DNA of 38,452 nt from Acidobacteriota bacterium (GTDB lineage: Bacteria; Acidobacteriota; Terriglobia; Bryobacterales; Bryobacteraceae), in the NCBI GenBank assembly GCA_025350695.1, contig JANXXI010000061.1, positions 1 through 38,452 of the forward strand, read 5' to 3'. Below, piece after piece: positions 1 to 7,817 of this stretch. Both the position numbers and the translations under genes were made by a program. Numbering within the stretch: position 1 is the first letter of the stretch; every line of letters starts with the position of its first letter. Under the pieces are notes generated by a model. The model saw only the letters and a program-made list of their open reading frames with translations. It was not told the DNA's origin and did not search any database.

Positions 1-245
1 ACGTTCGCGCCTGCTCCACCGGGCACGCCGCCAATTACGCCACCTGGTTGACCGCCCTGGTAACCACCAATGCCATTAATACCTGCTCCGCCGTAACCGC
101 CAGCGCCGCCGTATTGACCGCTACCGTACTGACCTCCGCCGAACTGACCGCCGCCGTACTGACCTCCGCCATACTGACCACCACCGTACTGGCCACCGCC
201 ACCACCGTACATGCCACCACCGCCGCCATATCCACCACCGCCGTA
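1..245 (-). repeat. Glycine-rich QYGGG codon repeat inside gspD
   Basis: A low-complexity coding repeat on the minus strand. From residue 346 the secretin frame reads YGGGG, MYGGGGG and then at least five QYGGG/QFGGG/QYGSG units, grading into a Gly/Ala/Val-rich tail. The repeat unit is about 15 bases (CAGTAYGGYGGNGGT-like) with synonymous variation, so it is selected at protein level or has been maintained by unit expansion. It lies where GspD N3 domains commonly have a disordered loop. Confidence 0.85.
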
Positions 246-1280
246 GAGACTCATGATTGCGCCAGCAAGCATCGGAGCAAATCCATACTTTACACGGTAC
301 ACATAGTTATCCACCGATCCAGCGGTAACCTTCACCGCAATATCCAACTTATCCACCCATTTGGCGACTTCCTGAAACGCCGTGGGATTCGGCGCGACCG
401 CAATCAGAGTGTTGATCCGGTCAACCGCTATCAACTTGATCGGCGAGCTCTTTTCGTTCAGGGAAATCGACTTCAGGATGCCGTCAAGTTCCTTCACCAT
501 GTCCGACGGACGGCCGTTCTTGACCTCAAACAATTTCACTCGCTGGGCCGTGAATGTGTCGTTGTCGAACAGACTGACTAATTCCATCGTCCTGCGCATG
601 TTGCGTCCCGAATCCAAAATCATCAATAGGTTCGCTGGCGGATAGGCCCAGGTTTTCGAGTTTTCCCCAATGAATGGCTCCAGCAGCTTCGACAATTCTT
701 CAACACCGGCATACTTCAAAAACACCAGATTCAGCAGCACCTGATCATTGTCGGGAAGATCCTTCTCCGTCTTGTTGATGTTCGGCTTCAACGGTTGACG
801 CGCCACATCCGCCATCGGCAATATGCGGTACACCTCACCAGTCTGCACCATGGCGAATCCATTGATCTTCAAAATCATGTCCAACAGGGAGCGCTGATCC
901 AACTGCTTAGTTTCCCCATAGGTGTTCAGAATCACGGAACCCTTTACCCGAGGATCCAGAATGTAATTGATCTTCAACTGCCTCGCCAAAATGTCGATCA
1001 CCGTAGTCAGTGAAGCATTCTCCAAATTCAATCCACCGGTGGGCGGCGGAGCAACCGGAGCCTCGTTCACTGGCGCCGTCCGCACAACGTCCGTAGGAGC
1101 GCCAGGGGCAGCAGGGGTGGTTCCCTGCGCGGCGGGCTTAGCGGCCTGCGTTGGCGGAGGAGCGTCAGGTTGTCCAGTCACCTGCGGCCCAAACCCAGGA
1201 GGCAAAACCGGAGGCCGCAGCGGTGGCGCCTGAGCCAACGCGAGCGGAAGAATCAAAAACAGAACCGGCAAGTGCCTCAT
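1..1280 (-). CDS. gspD: Type II secretion secretin GspD, N-terminal part (cut by window edge)
   Basis: This is the outer-membrane secretin that forms the exit channel of the T2SS. The frame is open from an ATG at 1280 to the window edge, giving 426 residues. An AAGGAG ribosome site lies about 8 bases upstream. Residues 1-16 are a signal peptide (MRHLPVLFLILPLALA) and 17-82 a Pro/Ala-rich linker. Secretin N-domains follow: N0 at about 84-155 (GGLNLENASLTTVIDILARQ), N1 at about 182-245 and N2 at about 247-315 (INTLIAVAPNPTAFQEV). An N3-like domain starts near 325 and is interrupted by a long Gly/Tyr/Gln-rich stretch from residue 346 onward. The pore-forming secretin domain must lie beyond the left edge. 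The gene is last in the visible operon, 3 bases after the 161-aa protein. A type IV pilus secretin is possible in principle, but the gspC-M neighbours argue for GspD. Confidence 0.93.
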   Translation of the reverse strand, partial: MRHLPVLFLILPLALAQAPPLRPPVLPPGFGPQVTGQPDAPPPTQAAKPAAQGTTPAAPGAPTDVVRTAPVNEAPVAPPPTGGLNLENASLTTVIDILARQLKINYILDPRVKGSVILNTYGETKQLDQRSLLDMILKINGFAMVQTGEVYRILPMADVARQPLKPNINKTEKDLPDNDQVLLNLVFLKYAGVEELSKLLEPFIGENSKTWAYPPANLLMILDSGRNMRRTMELVSLFDNDTFTAQRVKLFEVKNGRPSDMVKELDGILKSISLNEKSSPIKLIAVDRINTLIAVAPNPTAFQEVAKWVDKLDIAVKVTAGSVDNYVYRVKYGFAPMLAGAIMSLYGGGGYGGGGGMYGGGGGQYGGGQYGGGQYGGGQFGGGQYGSGQYGGAGGYGGAGINGIGGYQGGQPGGVIGGVPGGAGAN

Positions 1281-1283
1281 TAG

Positions 1284-1769
1284 TTACTGCTCCTTCTTAG
1301 GTTCAGTAACAGCCTTGGCCTGTGCGGCCTTCTTCTGCCAAGCTTCATACGCGGCCTGTTCGCTTTCGTCCAAGTCGGCCTTCTTCTTCACCCAGGTATA
1401 GTTGCCGAACGGGCCGGGCCGGACAAATTTCAAAGAGTGCCCTTGCTCTGTCACCTGCGTCTCCGGCGACGCGGCATCTGACTTCTGTTTGGCGGCATTC
1501 GTTTCCGACTCAAGCCCCTCTTCAGCCTTTGAGATGCCAAAAGGAGTTCGATGGTAAACCCACTTCTTACCGGCCTTGTCGGTATATTTGTATGAGTTGG
1601 GGCTAACCTCAATGGCGCCAGCCGGAATTTCCGTGGTCGATGGCGCGACCGCCTTCTTAGGAGAAGCCTTACCGGTTGTCTTCGCCGGTGCGGGCGCCGG
1701 TTTGGGTTGGGCCACCACGGGTACAAGCATAATTGCTAATGCAAAAAATCGTTTCATACTGATTCTCAA
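1284..1769 (-). CDS. Exported 161-aa protein with KFVRPGPxGNYTW motif, T2SS operon
   Basis: Not a family I can name. It has a signal peptide (MKRFFALAIMLVPVVA, residues 5-20) and a Lys/Pro/Ala-rich stretch at 21-50. Two short aromatic motifs follow: YKYTDKAGKKWVYHRTPFG at 60-78, and KFVRPGPFGNYTWVKKK at 114-130 with an acidic helix after it. The second motif, with flanks, is shared with the C-terminus of the GspC-like protein encoded directly upstream (about 20 of 31 residues identical by eye). The frame begins at a TTG (1769) that has AAGGAAG 6-8 bases upstream; the ATG at 1757 is the alternative start but has only a weak site. The gene lies between gspC and gspD, so a periplasmic accessory role in linking inner-membrane GspC and the secretin is a reasonable guess, not shown. 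Confidence 0.8.
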   Translation of the reverse strand: MRISMKRFFALAIMLVPVVAQPKPAPAPAKTTGKASPKKAVAPSTTEIPAGAIEVSPNSYKYTDKAGKKWVYHRTPFGISKAEEGLESETNAAKQKSDAASPETQVTEQGHSLKFVRPGPFGNYTWVKKKADLDESEQAAYEAWQKKAAQAKAVTEPKKEQ

Positions 1770-1803
1770 TTTGTCTTCCTTAAAATGTCGATTATCTTGG
1801 AAC

Positions 1804-2577
1804 TTATTTACCGGGAGCGGGCTTCTTAGCTTCGATCATCGCTCTCTCGGCGTCATTCAATTCCGCCTTGCTTTTCGTCCAGGTGTAATTCCCCCACGGT
1901 CCGGGACGAACAAACTTCACGGTATCGCCCTGAACGGTGGCCTGCGTGGTAGGCTCCCCGCTCGATTGAGGAGCTTCAGGCTTGTCCTTGGCCGACGCCC
2001 CCCCAAGTACACTGGACGAACTAGCGGCAGGCGGGGGAGCGACGGTAGCAACCGCTTGTTCCACCACCGGGCCTTGCTTGTCGCGCAACTCGTCCATTGT
2101 CCTAGTCACAATCTGTCCATCCCACTCAAACTGAATTTGCGTGTTGTTGAACCCCAACAGCTTGAACTCGCCGATACGGTCACCAACTCGAAATCCTTTT
2201 TGGGGCGCTCCCCGTTTTTCGCTCAACATTGCCAGCGGCGCATCCCCAATAGAGAAGACGCCATAAGCTAGTGGTAAAGACGGCATGGGCTTCACAGGAA
2301 TTTCTTTCGGGGGCGGCGGAGGGGGTGGCGGCTCTGGAATTGGGTTACGATCCCGCGCCATCACAAGCCGCTGAATCGTCTCCCCATACGCCTCCGGCGC
2401 CACAACCCCAACCATTGGGAGCGGCGCAGGACGGGGGGGAGCAGCAGGCAGAGGATATTTATCTAGAACGATGGCATGCCGTTTATCCGCCTCGACGACC
2501 AAGCTGCGCAAGTGCATGGCCGCCGCGACAACGGCCAATAGAAGCAAAATGTTCAACAGCATCAACCGTTGTTTCAT
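1804..2577 (-). CDS. gspC: GspC-like inner-membrane T2SS protein
   Basis: GspC links the inner-membrane platform to the secretin. This 257-aa protein has the expected plan: an N-terminal membrane segment (residues 5-23), a periplasmic Pro-rich linker with a run of eight prolines (about 83-90), and a homology-region-like beta domain at about 100-165 (YGVFSIGDAPLAMLSEKRG, then GFRVGDRIGEFKLLGF). The usual C-terminal PDZ or coiled-coil is absent. In its place is a disordered Ala/Ser/Pro stretch and the motif KFVRPGPWGNYTWTKSKAEL (221-240), which recurs in the 161-aa protein encoded next. ATG at 2577 has GGAG 11 bases upstream. The gene is separated from gspM by 99 bases carrying a REP-like repeat, and from the 161-aa gene by 34 bases. 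The assignment rests on architecture and position; PilP-like is the alternative. Confidence 0.72.
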   Translation of the reverse strand: MKQRLMLLNILLLLAVVAAAMHLRSLVVEADKRHAIVLDKYPLPAAPPRPAPLPMVGVVAPEAYGETIQRLVMARDRNPIPEPPPPPPPPKEIPVKPMPSLPLAYGVFSIGDAPLAMLSEKRGAPQKGFRVGDRIGEFKLLGFNNTQIQFEWDGQIVTRTMDELRDKQGPVVEQAVATVAPPPAASSSSVLGGASAKDKPEAPQSSGEPTTQATVQGDTVKFVRPGPWGNYTWTKSKAELNDAERAMIEAKKPAPGK

Positions 2578-2610
2578 AGCGCGAATTGCTCCACTTCAGA
2601 GAACGCAAAA

Positions 2611-2654
2611 GTGGGGCAGACCCCCTGGTCTACGGCTGGCCCCCTGGCCAGCCT
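2611..2654 (+). repeat. Solitary REP-like double palindrome (copy A)
   Basis: A 44-base element with two adjacent imperfect palindromes: CAGACCCCCTGGTCTA, and GGCTGGCCCCCTGGCCAGCC with a 4-base loop. It matches the two copies flanking the RAYT transposase gene (7825-7868 and 8440-8483) except for one base (A for G at 2632). It sits in the gap between gspM and gspC, where the transcript could fold into two hairpins. Confidence 0.85.
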
Positions 2655-2676
2655 CTCCGAAATCTGTACAACACCC

Positions 2677-3267
2677 CTAATACCCGGCACTCTTCTTCTC
2701 CGGCACAAGCTTCTTGGGCACAATCCCACTAATCACAATCCTCGCCCCAATCACTTTGTCTTTTACAGACGCCTGCGCCAACCGAACCTCGCTCGTCGCC
2801 AGCAATTCCGGCTGCGATCCCAACGCAGCCAGGAAACTAACAATCTGGCTCATCGAAGCGTCAAGTTGAACCGCAACGGTAACCTCGCCATAATCTTTTC
2901 CAAACGGAGTGACGCGCCCCAACTCCGAAGGTCTTACTTCTACCGCCGGCGTCACCGAACGGCCAATGCTACGGGCGATCTTCATCAACTCCGCCTGGGC
3001 CTGCGCCGCGGTATCTCCCTGCAGCATTCCCTTTTCGCGGGTCTTCAACTCGTCCTTCACTTGCTGCAAAATCTTTTCTTTGTCCGGCCTTTGCGCGGCA
3101 ACCGACCGCATTTTCAACAAACGCTCTTCCAGCATTCGTGGAGACATTGCCGTAGCCACGGCCACATTCGGAGCTGAGCTCTCCGGCCAAAACTGCACGA
3201 TCAACCCCAGCACCGCCGAAACACCAAGCCAGGACAGCGCGCGCCGATTTCGTTCCGCGGATGTCAT
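2677..3267 (-). CDS. gspM: GspM/PilO-like T2SS inner-membrane protein
   Basis: GspM/PilO proteins pair with GspL in the inner-membrane platform. This 196-aa protein has a single N-terminal membrane segment (about residues 11-27, ALSWLGVSAVLGLIVQF), a helical/coiled-coil stretch (about 43-85, rich in Lys/Glu/Arg), and a C-terminal ferredoxin-like domain (about 110-185) ending ISGIVPKKL. Its start overlaps the gspL stop by 4 bases (ATGA), and it is followed by the REP-bearing gap before gspC. Sequence conservation in this family is low, so the name rests on size, topology and operon position. Confidence 0.72.
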   Translation of the reverse strand: MTSAERNRRALSWLGVSAVLGLIVQFWPESSAPNVAVATAMSPRMLEERLLKMRSVAAQRPDKEKILQQVKDELKTREKGMLQGDTAAQAQAELMKIARSIGRSVTPAVEVRPSELGRVTPFGKDYGEVTVAVQLDASMSQIVSFLAALGSQPELLATSEVRLAQASVKDKVIGARIVISGIVPKKLVPEKKSAGY

Positions 3268-4649
3268 CGCTTGGCCCCAGGCACTGCCATTGGAAAGAGG
3301 TTGTAGTTGACCGGGGGCGGAGCGGCTACAGGCGCCGGTACCGCGGGCGGCGTATTCTGCGGAGTAGCCGGCGCCGCCGCAACCACTGGTGCTTGCCCCG
3401 CCACGGGAGTTCGTCGTTGGCTGCGAATCCGAAAGGATTCTCCCACGCCCATCCGCATGATTCCCATTTGAAATTCAGAGTTTTTCAGATAAGGCGAAGC
3501 ATCCAAAACTCGCAACAACGGCGCAGCCTGCTCAGCCTCGCCTCCAAGCGTCGCGGTATCACGGTTCACTTCGTAATAATTCAAATAGGCGGGTTGCGCA
3601 ATGGTGTTGGTGACGTTCAACAGCAAGTCCAAGTCAGACTTAGTGCGCCGCCGGAATTCGTCCAACAGAGCCGTGCGCTCTCGGACGCTTTCTATCTCCT
3701 GATCCATCTTGCCAATGGCCGCCGCGCGCTTGTCCACCTTACCAATCTCCGCTTGGAGCTCCTTCGTGTATTTGCCCGTATCGTAAGGCTCATGCAGCCA
3801 TATTCCGGCAAGCAACGCCGCAAGCGATGCCGCTAAAATCCCGCTGGGAATGTAGCGCACAATCGAAGTGTTGCGCCGTAGACTCTCCGGCAACAAATTC
3901 ACGGAGAGTGCGGGAAACGGAACCGCCCCGGTAGCCGCCGCCGCGAAGGACGCCGTCGGTAGTGCAGTGTACGGCTCCACCTCGCCATTCAACCGCAAGT
4001 CGGCCGCAGCCGCCGAAACGGCGCGCTCAGCCGGCGAATCCCAAATGGAGGAGTAAAGCGGCTTAGCTTGGCTCTCTCCATAAACTTCCAAGCCGCTCAA
4101 CGTTTCGCTGACCGCCAAGAACTCTTTCGGAGCTTCGTTCACTAATCGCAACGACGTGTAGAAAACTGCCGGAGAAAAAGTAAAGCTGGAGATCTTCACG
4201 CCCGCTTCGGCGAACAGGGACGAGTAGGAATCAAACACCTGTTTGCGGGCCACGCCTACCACGACTTCAGGAGTTTCCCCAAGCCGGCCCCAAGCTGCCA
4301 CGGCATCCTCATCGGAATAGGGATGCAATGTGTCCAGTTGGTAACCAACCGCCGAGGCTAAATCTTTCTCTTCCACGCCCGGCAGATTCACCAAACGCAC
4401 AATCACATCGCGACGTGGCAACAACGCCACGGCCGCCAAATGAGCCACACCATGCTTTCTCAAAAATTCGGAATATTGAAGGCCCCATTCCGCCGCCGGC
4501 CGTTCATGGAAGTTTTCGACCTCAAGCGAACCCACCTCCGTAATCGCCGAGGGACGCACCTTCACGATCGACACCTTTAATCGATCCGCGCCAATTTCAA
4601 TCCCCGCGCCCGAGCCCCAGGAAAGATATCGTTTCCAACCTAGCGCCAT
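3264..4649 (-). CDS. gspL: GspL-like protein (PilM-like plus PilN-like)
   Basis: GspL couples the GspE ATPase to the pseudopilus. This 461-aa protein has an actin-like cytoplasmic domain at about 15-235 (PilM/GspL type; the VRLVNLPGVEEKDLASAVGYQ region resembles PilM), one membrane segment at about 266-285, a periplasmic coiled coil at about 291-335 and a PilN/GspL ferredoxin-like domain at about 345-410. A Pro/Ala/Val-rich tail (about 414-461) is unusual for the family. Its start abuts the gspK stop and its stop overlaps the gspM start, so translation is probably coupled along this stretch. Confidence 0.85.
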   Translation of the reverse strand: MALGWKRYLSWGSGAGIEIGADRLKVSIVKVRPSAITEVGSLEVENFHERPAAEWGLQYSEFLRKHGVAHLAAVALLPRRDVIVRLVNLPGVEEKDLASAVGYQLDTLHPYSDEDAVAAWGRLGETPEVVVGVARKQVFDSYSSLFAEAGVKISSFTFSPAVFYTSLRLVNEAPKEFLAVSETLSGLEVYGESQAKPLYSSIWDSPAERAVSAAAADLRLNGEVEPYTALPTASFAAAATGAVPFPALSVNLLPESLRRNTSIVRYIPSGILAASLAALLAGIWLHEPYDTGKYTKELQAEIGKVDKRAAAIGKMDQEIESVRERTALLDEFRRRTKSDLDLLLNVTNTIAQPAYLNYYEVNRDTATLGGEAEQAAPLLRVLDASPYLKNSEFQMGIMRMGVGESFRIRSQRRTPVAGQAPVVAAAPATPQNTPPAVPAPVAAPPPVNYNLFPMAVPGAKR

Positions 4650-5624
4650 CTATCGCGTCCCCGCATTGTCGTACCAACGAAGTATGTAATAGGGCCGTTC
4701 TGTGGCGTCTTGCGGAAATTTAGCCACCGCCGCAACGGTCCGCCGAACGTCGCTCATCTGGCCATTGGCCGAACGCGCCGTGGCTGTGGCCCGAATCGTC
4801 CAACTGTACTCGCCGCCAATCCTTAAACGGCCCGTCGCCGGATGACCGGCCAGAACCTGATTCAGTTCTTCCATGTTCTTGAATGGCTTTGCCGCGCGCC
4901 GCGCGAGAACCGCCGTGATCAGATCATCGGGCATGCCTAAAAACTTGAAAATCGCCGGGGAAGCATTGTTGGCATCAAACTGCCCGCCTGGACTATGGAC
5001 AGTCGTAACGTCTTTCAACCCCGGAACAGGGATATACTGCCCCTCCGGCGTCCGCCGCCAACCGCCATGAAAAATTTCTGGTGTCATGCCCTGAACCAAC
5101 AGTATTTCCTCGATCTCTTCAAAAGACGCATGCCGAGCCCGAAAAGACGGCTGACGGCTCATATAAAACTGATCGAACGGACCCATCTGGTTGGGAGCCC
5201 CCGTGCGCCAATCGATCACGGACGCCGTGATTTGAACCGCTTGCTCCGGCGCAAGCCCTAGAGCCACAAATAACTTAAGTAAATCTTCCCTAGGCGCCTG
5301 GTTGACGTTCATCTTCGAACCTTCAGGAACCAGATCCACCACAACCTCGCCGGCCGGGTAGCTGTAGCGAAATCCACTCATCCCTGGGGCGTAATACTTC
5401 GGCGAACCGTCGGGATTTTGAACTCCAATCCAGGTCATCCACTGCAGCGCCCTTTCGACGGACCCCGCCGCGAGGTAATAGGCCTTGGCGCCATCTACGA
5501 GCGAACTCGCCCGCTCCGTTTCCGCGCGGACAGAGGTGGCCAGGGCAAAAGCAATGGCCGCCAGACCGGCCGTCAGCCAAAGCACCGTAAGCAATGCTCC
5601 GCCGGTCTGTGTCGCTTTCCTCAA
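4650..5624 (-). CDS. gspK: Minor pseudopilin GspK
   Basis: GspK is the large minor pseudopilin that caps the T2SS pseudopilus with GspI and GspJ. The N-terminus (MRKATQTGGALLTVLWLTAG) has the basic leader, Gly cleavage site and hydrophobic helix. It lacks the Glu at mature position 5, as is typical of GspK. Helix-hairpin-helix-like segments follow (MNVNQAPREDLLKLFVALGL and DANNASPAIFKFLGM), as in the alpha-domain insertion of GspK. The 324-aa length fits the family. The start overlaps gspJ by 4 bases and the stop abuts gspL. Confidence 0.92.
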   Translation of the reverse strand: MRKATQTGGALLTVLWLTAGLAAIAFALATSVRAETERASSLVDGAKAYYLAAGSVERALQWMTWIGVQNPDGSPKYYAPGMSGFRYSYPAGEVVVDLVPEGSKMNVNQAPREDLLKLFVALGLAPEQAVQITASVIDWRTGAPNQMGPFDQFYMSRQPSFRARHASFEEIEEILLVQGMTPEIFHGGWRRTPEGQYIPVPGLKDVTTVHSPGGQFDANNASPAIFKFLGMPDDLITAVLARRAAKPFKNMEELNQVLAGHPATGRLRIGGEYSWTIRATATARSANGQMSDVRRTVAAVAKFPQDATERPYYILRWYDNAGTR

Positions 5625-6367
5625 AATTGATCCTTCCTCAGCGGGTCCACCGTTAACCGCACCGGCGAGGTTACCGTCATCACATGCAGACTACCCGGGC
5701 CAGCTTCAAGCGGCGTCATCTCTACCCGAATCGCAGTCGGCAATCCGGGCTTCACCCATTGCGGAACCCATTGTTCCGGATTTACATTGGGCGGCGCATT
5801 CGGAAGCAGTTCACGATACAGAAAGCGGCACGACGCCAGCTTATCGGCCAGAATAAAGGAATTCGGCGAAGACTCCACGGGCCGGAAACGCGGCCTGGGG
5901 CCATTTGAATCAATCGCCACACCGAGACACAAACCCTCCGTGCTTCGAATGCCCGAATAGAGCAATTCGTTCACAATCAACCGGACTCCGCGATTTTGTT
6001 CCCCGGCGATAACCGCGAATTCCAAAATTTGCGGATAGCCACGCTGCGCTTCGGTCAGCGAAAAGGAAGACGCAAACCGCATGGCTTGCGGCTCACCTTG
6101 AAAGAAAGCGATCTGCTGCGGTGGAGCCGCGGGATTCGCGCGGCAATCGCCTATGATCGGCATTAGGTTGGCGATCTGCTGTTCTAGTATGCGTTGCGAT
6201 CCGACCACGCGCCGGTTCGACATAATCTTGTTATTGGCCCGTTCCTGACTCCCAAGGCCAAGGCGCATGGCGTACAGAATGGCCACCGAAAGCAGGCTCA
6301 TCAGCGTAATGCCGATCAGCAATTCAATCAGCGTCACACCCGCCTGATTCCTGCGCGTGGATCTCAT
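5621..6367 (-). CDS. gspJ: Minor pseudopilin GspJ
   Basis: This 248-aa protein has a prepilin leader: basic residues, then QAG with cleavage before VTLIELLIG, with Glu at mature position 5, and a hydrophobic helix. The remainder is a beta-rich periplasmic domain of GspJ length. It lies between gspI and gspK in the usual gspG-H-I-J-K order, with 4-base overlaps on both sides. It would form the pseudopilus tip with GspI and GspK. Confidence 0.9.
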   Translation of the reverse strand: MRSTRRNQAGVTLIELLIGITLMSLLSVAILYAMRLGLGSQERANNKIMSNRRVVGSQRILEQQIANLMPIIGDCRANPAAPPQQIAFFQGEPQAMRFASSFSLTEAQRGYPQILEFAVIAGEQNRGVRLIVNELLYSGIRSTEGLCLGVAIDSNGPRPRFRPVESSPNSFILADKLASCRFLYRELLPNAPPNVNPEQWVPQWVKPGLPTAIRVEMTPLEAGPGSLHVMTVTSPVRLTVDPLRKDQF

Positions 6368-6819
6368 CGTGCTACCCCCGCGCCCATCGCCGCTAAGTCA
6401 GCCGGAGTCAGCACGCCCTTACGAACACCTTCCAATTCAAAAGTACGCAGCTTGCCCTCGGGCTTCCACCACACTTGAAGATCCACGCGATCGATCGCCA
6501 AAGCGCCGGGCCCAGCGCCAGGTGGCATATCAAGAAGTGTTACCCGAGCCTTCCAGCCCGCTTCAAGCCCACCCGCCATGGCCGGATCAAACTGCCCAGC
6601 CATCTCCTGATTGCGCGGCAACTTCACGGCGGTGATCAGTTCATCCATCTTTTGCCGGCCGAGCATTACGCCACGATCATGATCGGTAAGCCGCGCCAAG
6701 TTGCTCAACGATTGAGTAAGGTTGCTCATCAACCCCGCGACGGCAATGGCCAAAATCATCGTCGCCACCAGGACCTCTAGCAGCGTGAATCCAGCTTCGC
6801 TATTTCGACGGCGCTTCAT
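6364..6819 (-). CDS. gspI: Minor pseudopilin GspI
   Basis: This 151-aa protein has the leader MKRRRNSEAG followed by FTLLEVLVATMILAIAVAG, a canonical prepilin-peptidase site with Phe at +1 and Glu at +5. GspI is the organising minor pseudopilin of the tip complex. Its length and position after gspH and before gspJ support the name. The start overlaps the gspH stop by 4 bases. Confidence 0.9.
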   Translation of the reverse strand: MKRRRNSEAGFTLLEVLVATMILAIAVAGLMSNLTQSLSNLARLTDHDRGVMLGRQKMDELITAVKLPRNQEMAGQFDPAMAGGLEAGWKARVTLLDMPPGAGPGALAIDRVDLQVWWKPEGKLRTFELEGVRKGVLTPADLAAMGAGVAR

Positions 6820-7307
6820 GGCTTGAGCACCTCAAGTTTTTCAATGATGGGGACGCCCGTAATCGGATCCACACGGACAAAGCGTCGTGATCCTCGCCGG
6901 TCTCGCAATTCCACTCCGATCCTTGGAGCCGTGCCGCCGGGGTAAACAAAGAACGTACGCGGCAACGACGGGTCGGCCCCGATGGCTTCAGGAACAATAC
7001 GCACCATCGTGATTCCTTCGGGCAATCCCAGTTCTCTCAAGAACCCAGGTTCGGGCGACCGCGCCATCAGTTTGGACTCGTGAGGCAGCAAGAGTACCTC
7101 GGTCATAACCTGCCTCCGATCGGCCCGCGTCAACGCGCCATCCAAGAACGAGACCACTGAATCCGCGGCTGAATTCAGACGAATCGTTTCCAGACCCGCG
7201 GTAATCGAGGGATACGAAACGCTAACCAGCACAGCGAGAAGAGTCACCACCACCAGCATTTCAAGCAGCGTAACGCCGCGCTCGCCGTGATGACCGTGCC
7301 GCGTCAC
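6816..7307 (-). CDS. gspH: Minor pseudopilin GspH
   Basis: This 163-aa protein has the prepilin leader MTRHGHHGERG, cut before VTLLEMLVVVTLLAVL (Glu at +5), and a GspH-type periplasmic domain. The His-rich leader is unusual but does not change the cleavage motif. The start overlaps gspG by 4 bases and the stop overlaps gspI. GspH links the major pseudopilin GspG to the tip complex. Confidence 0.88.
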   Translation of the reverse strand: MTRHGHHGERGVTLLEMLVVVTLLAVLVSVSYPSITAGLETIRLNSAADSVVSFLDGALTRADRRQVMTEVLLLPHESKLMARSPEPGFLRELGLPEGITMVRIVPEAIGADPSLPRTFFVYPGGTAPRIGVELRDRRGSRRFVRVDPITGVPIIEKLEVLKP

Positions 7308-7753
7308 TTCGTTTTCCAGCTCACAATGTCGTCATTCATACCTGTGCCACCGGGCTGCCCATCGGCCCCATAGCAGACGATGTCCGGTTCATCGCCGTGG
7401 TCACCCGGAAACTTGTAGACAAACTGGTTGCCCCAAGGATCCGTCGGCAGATCCGTCTGTAAGTACGGGCCATTCCATTGGTTAATGTTTCCCGGTTTTT
7501 CACGCAGAGCTCGCAGGCTCTGTTCACTCGTCGGGAATGTACCCGTATCGAGCTTATACATGCCAAGCGCATTCTGGAATTGGGAGATCTGCTGGCGGGC
7601 GGCGACTTTCTTCGCCTCATCAGCGCGACCGAGCAGCCGAGGTCCGACCACGGCCGCGAACAGCGCGATGATGGTTACCACGACGAGCATTTCAATGAGC
7701 GTGACGCCAGCCTGCCCACGCCGCCTTCTATTAATGGGTTCTTTCTTAATCAC
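7304..7753 (-). CDS. gspG: Major pseudopilin GspG
   Basis: This 149-aa protein has the leader MIKKEPINRRRRGQAG, cut before VTLIEMLVVVTIIAL (Glu at +5). It carries GspG family signatures: GPRLLGRADEAKK, QFQNALGMYKLDTGTFPTSE, then LPTDPWGNQFVYK and an Asp-rich C-terminal loop (DEPDIVCYGADGQPGG) fitting the GspG calcium site. The start is a GTG at 7753 with AGAGGTG about 7 bases upstream. It has its own strong ribosome site, which makes sense because the RAYT insertion separates it from gspF. Confidence 0.95.
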   Translation of the reverse strand: MIKKEPINRRRRGQAGVTLIEMLVVVTIIALFAAVVGPRLLGRADEAKKVAARQQISQFQNALGMYKLDTGTFPTSEQSLRALREKPGNINQWNGPYLQTDLPTDPWGNQFVYKFPGDHGDEPDIVCYGADGQPGGTGMNDDIVSWKTK

Positions 7754-7817
7754 TAGTACACCTCTTTAAACTCAATCTCAATCACGTTCTCGACCAACTC
7801 CAAATTCTGGACACTCT

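Noticed and set aside
1-245. Repeat at the left edge as a CRISPR or satellite
   Set aside because: The repeat is in frame, codes for QYGGG units and is continuous with the secretin.
48-581. Long plus-strand frame of 177 aa
   Set aside because: It is the complement of the gspD Gly-rich repeat and N2 region, with Thr/Ala-rich composition from repeated codons.
1576-2271. Plus-strand frame of 231 aa
   Set aside because: Shadow of gspC and the 161-aa gene; no ribosome site or domain.
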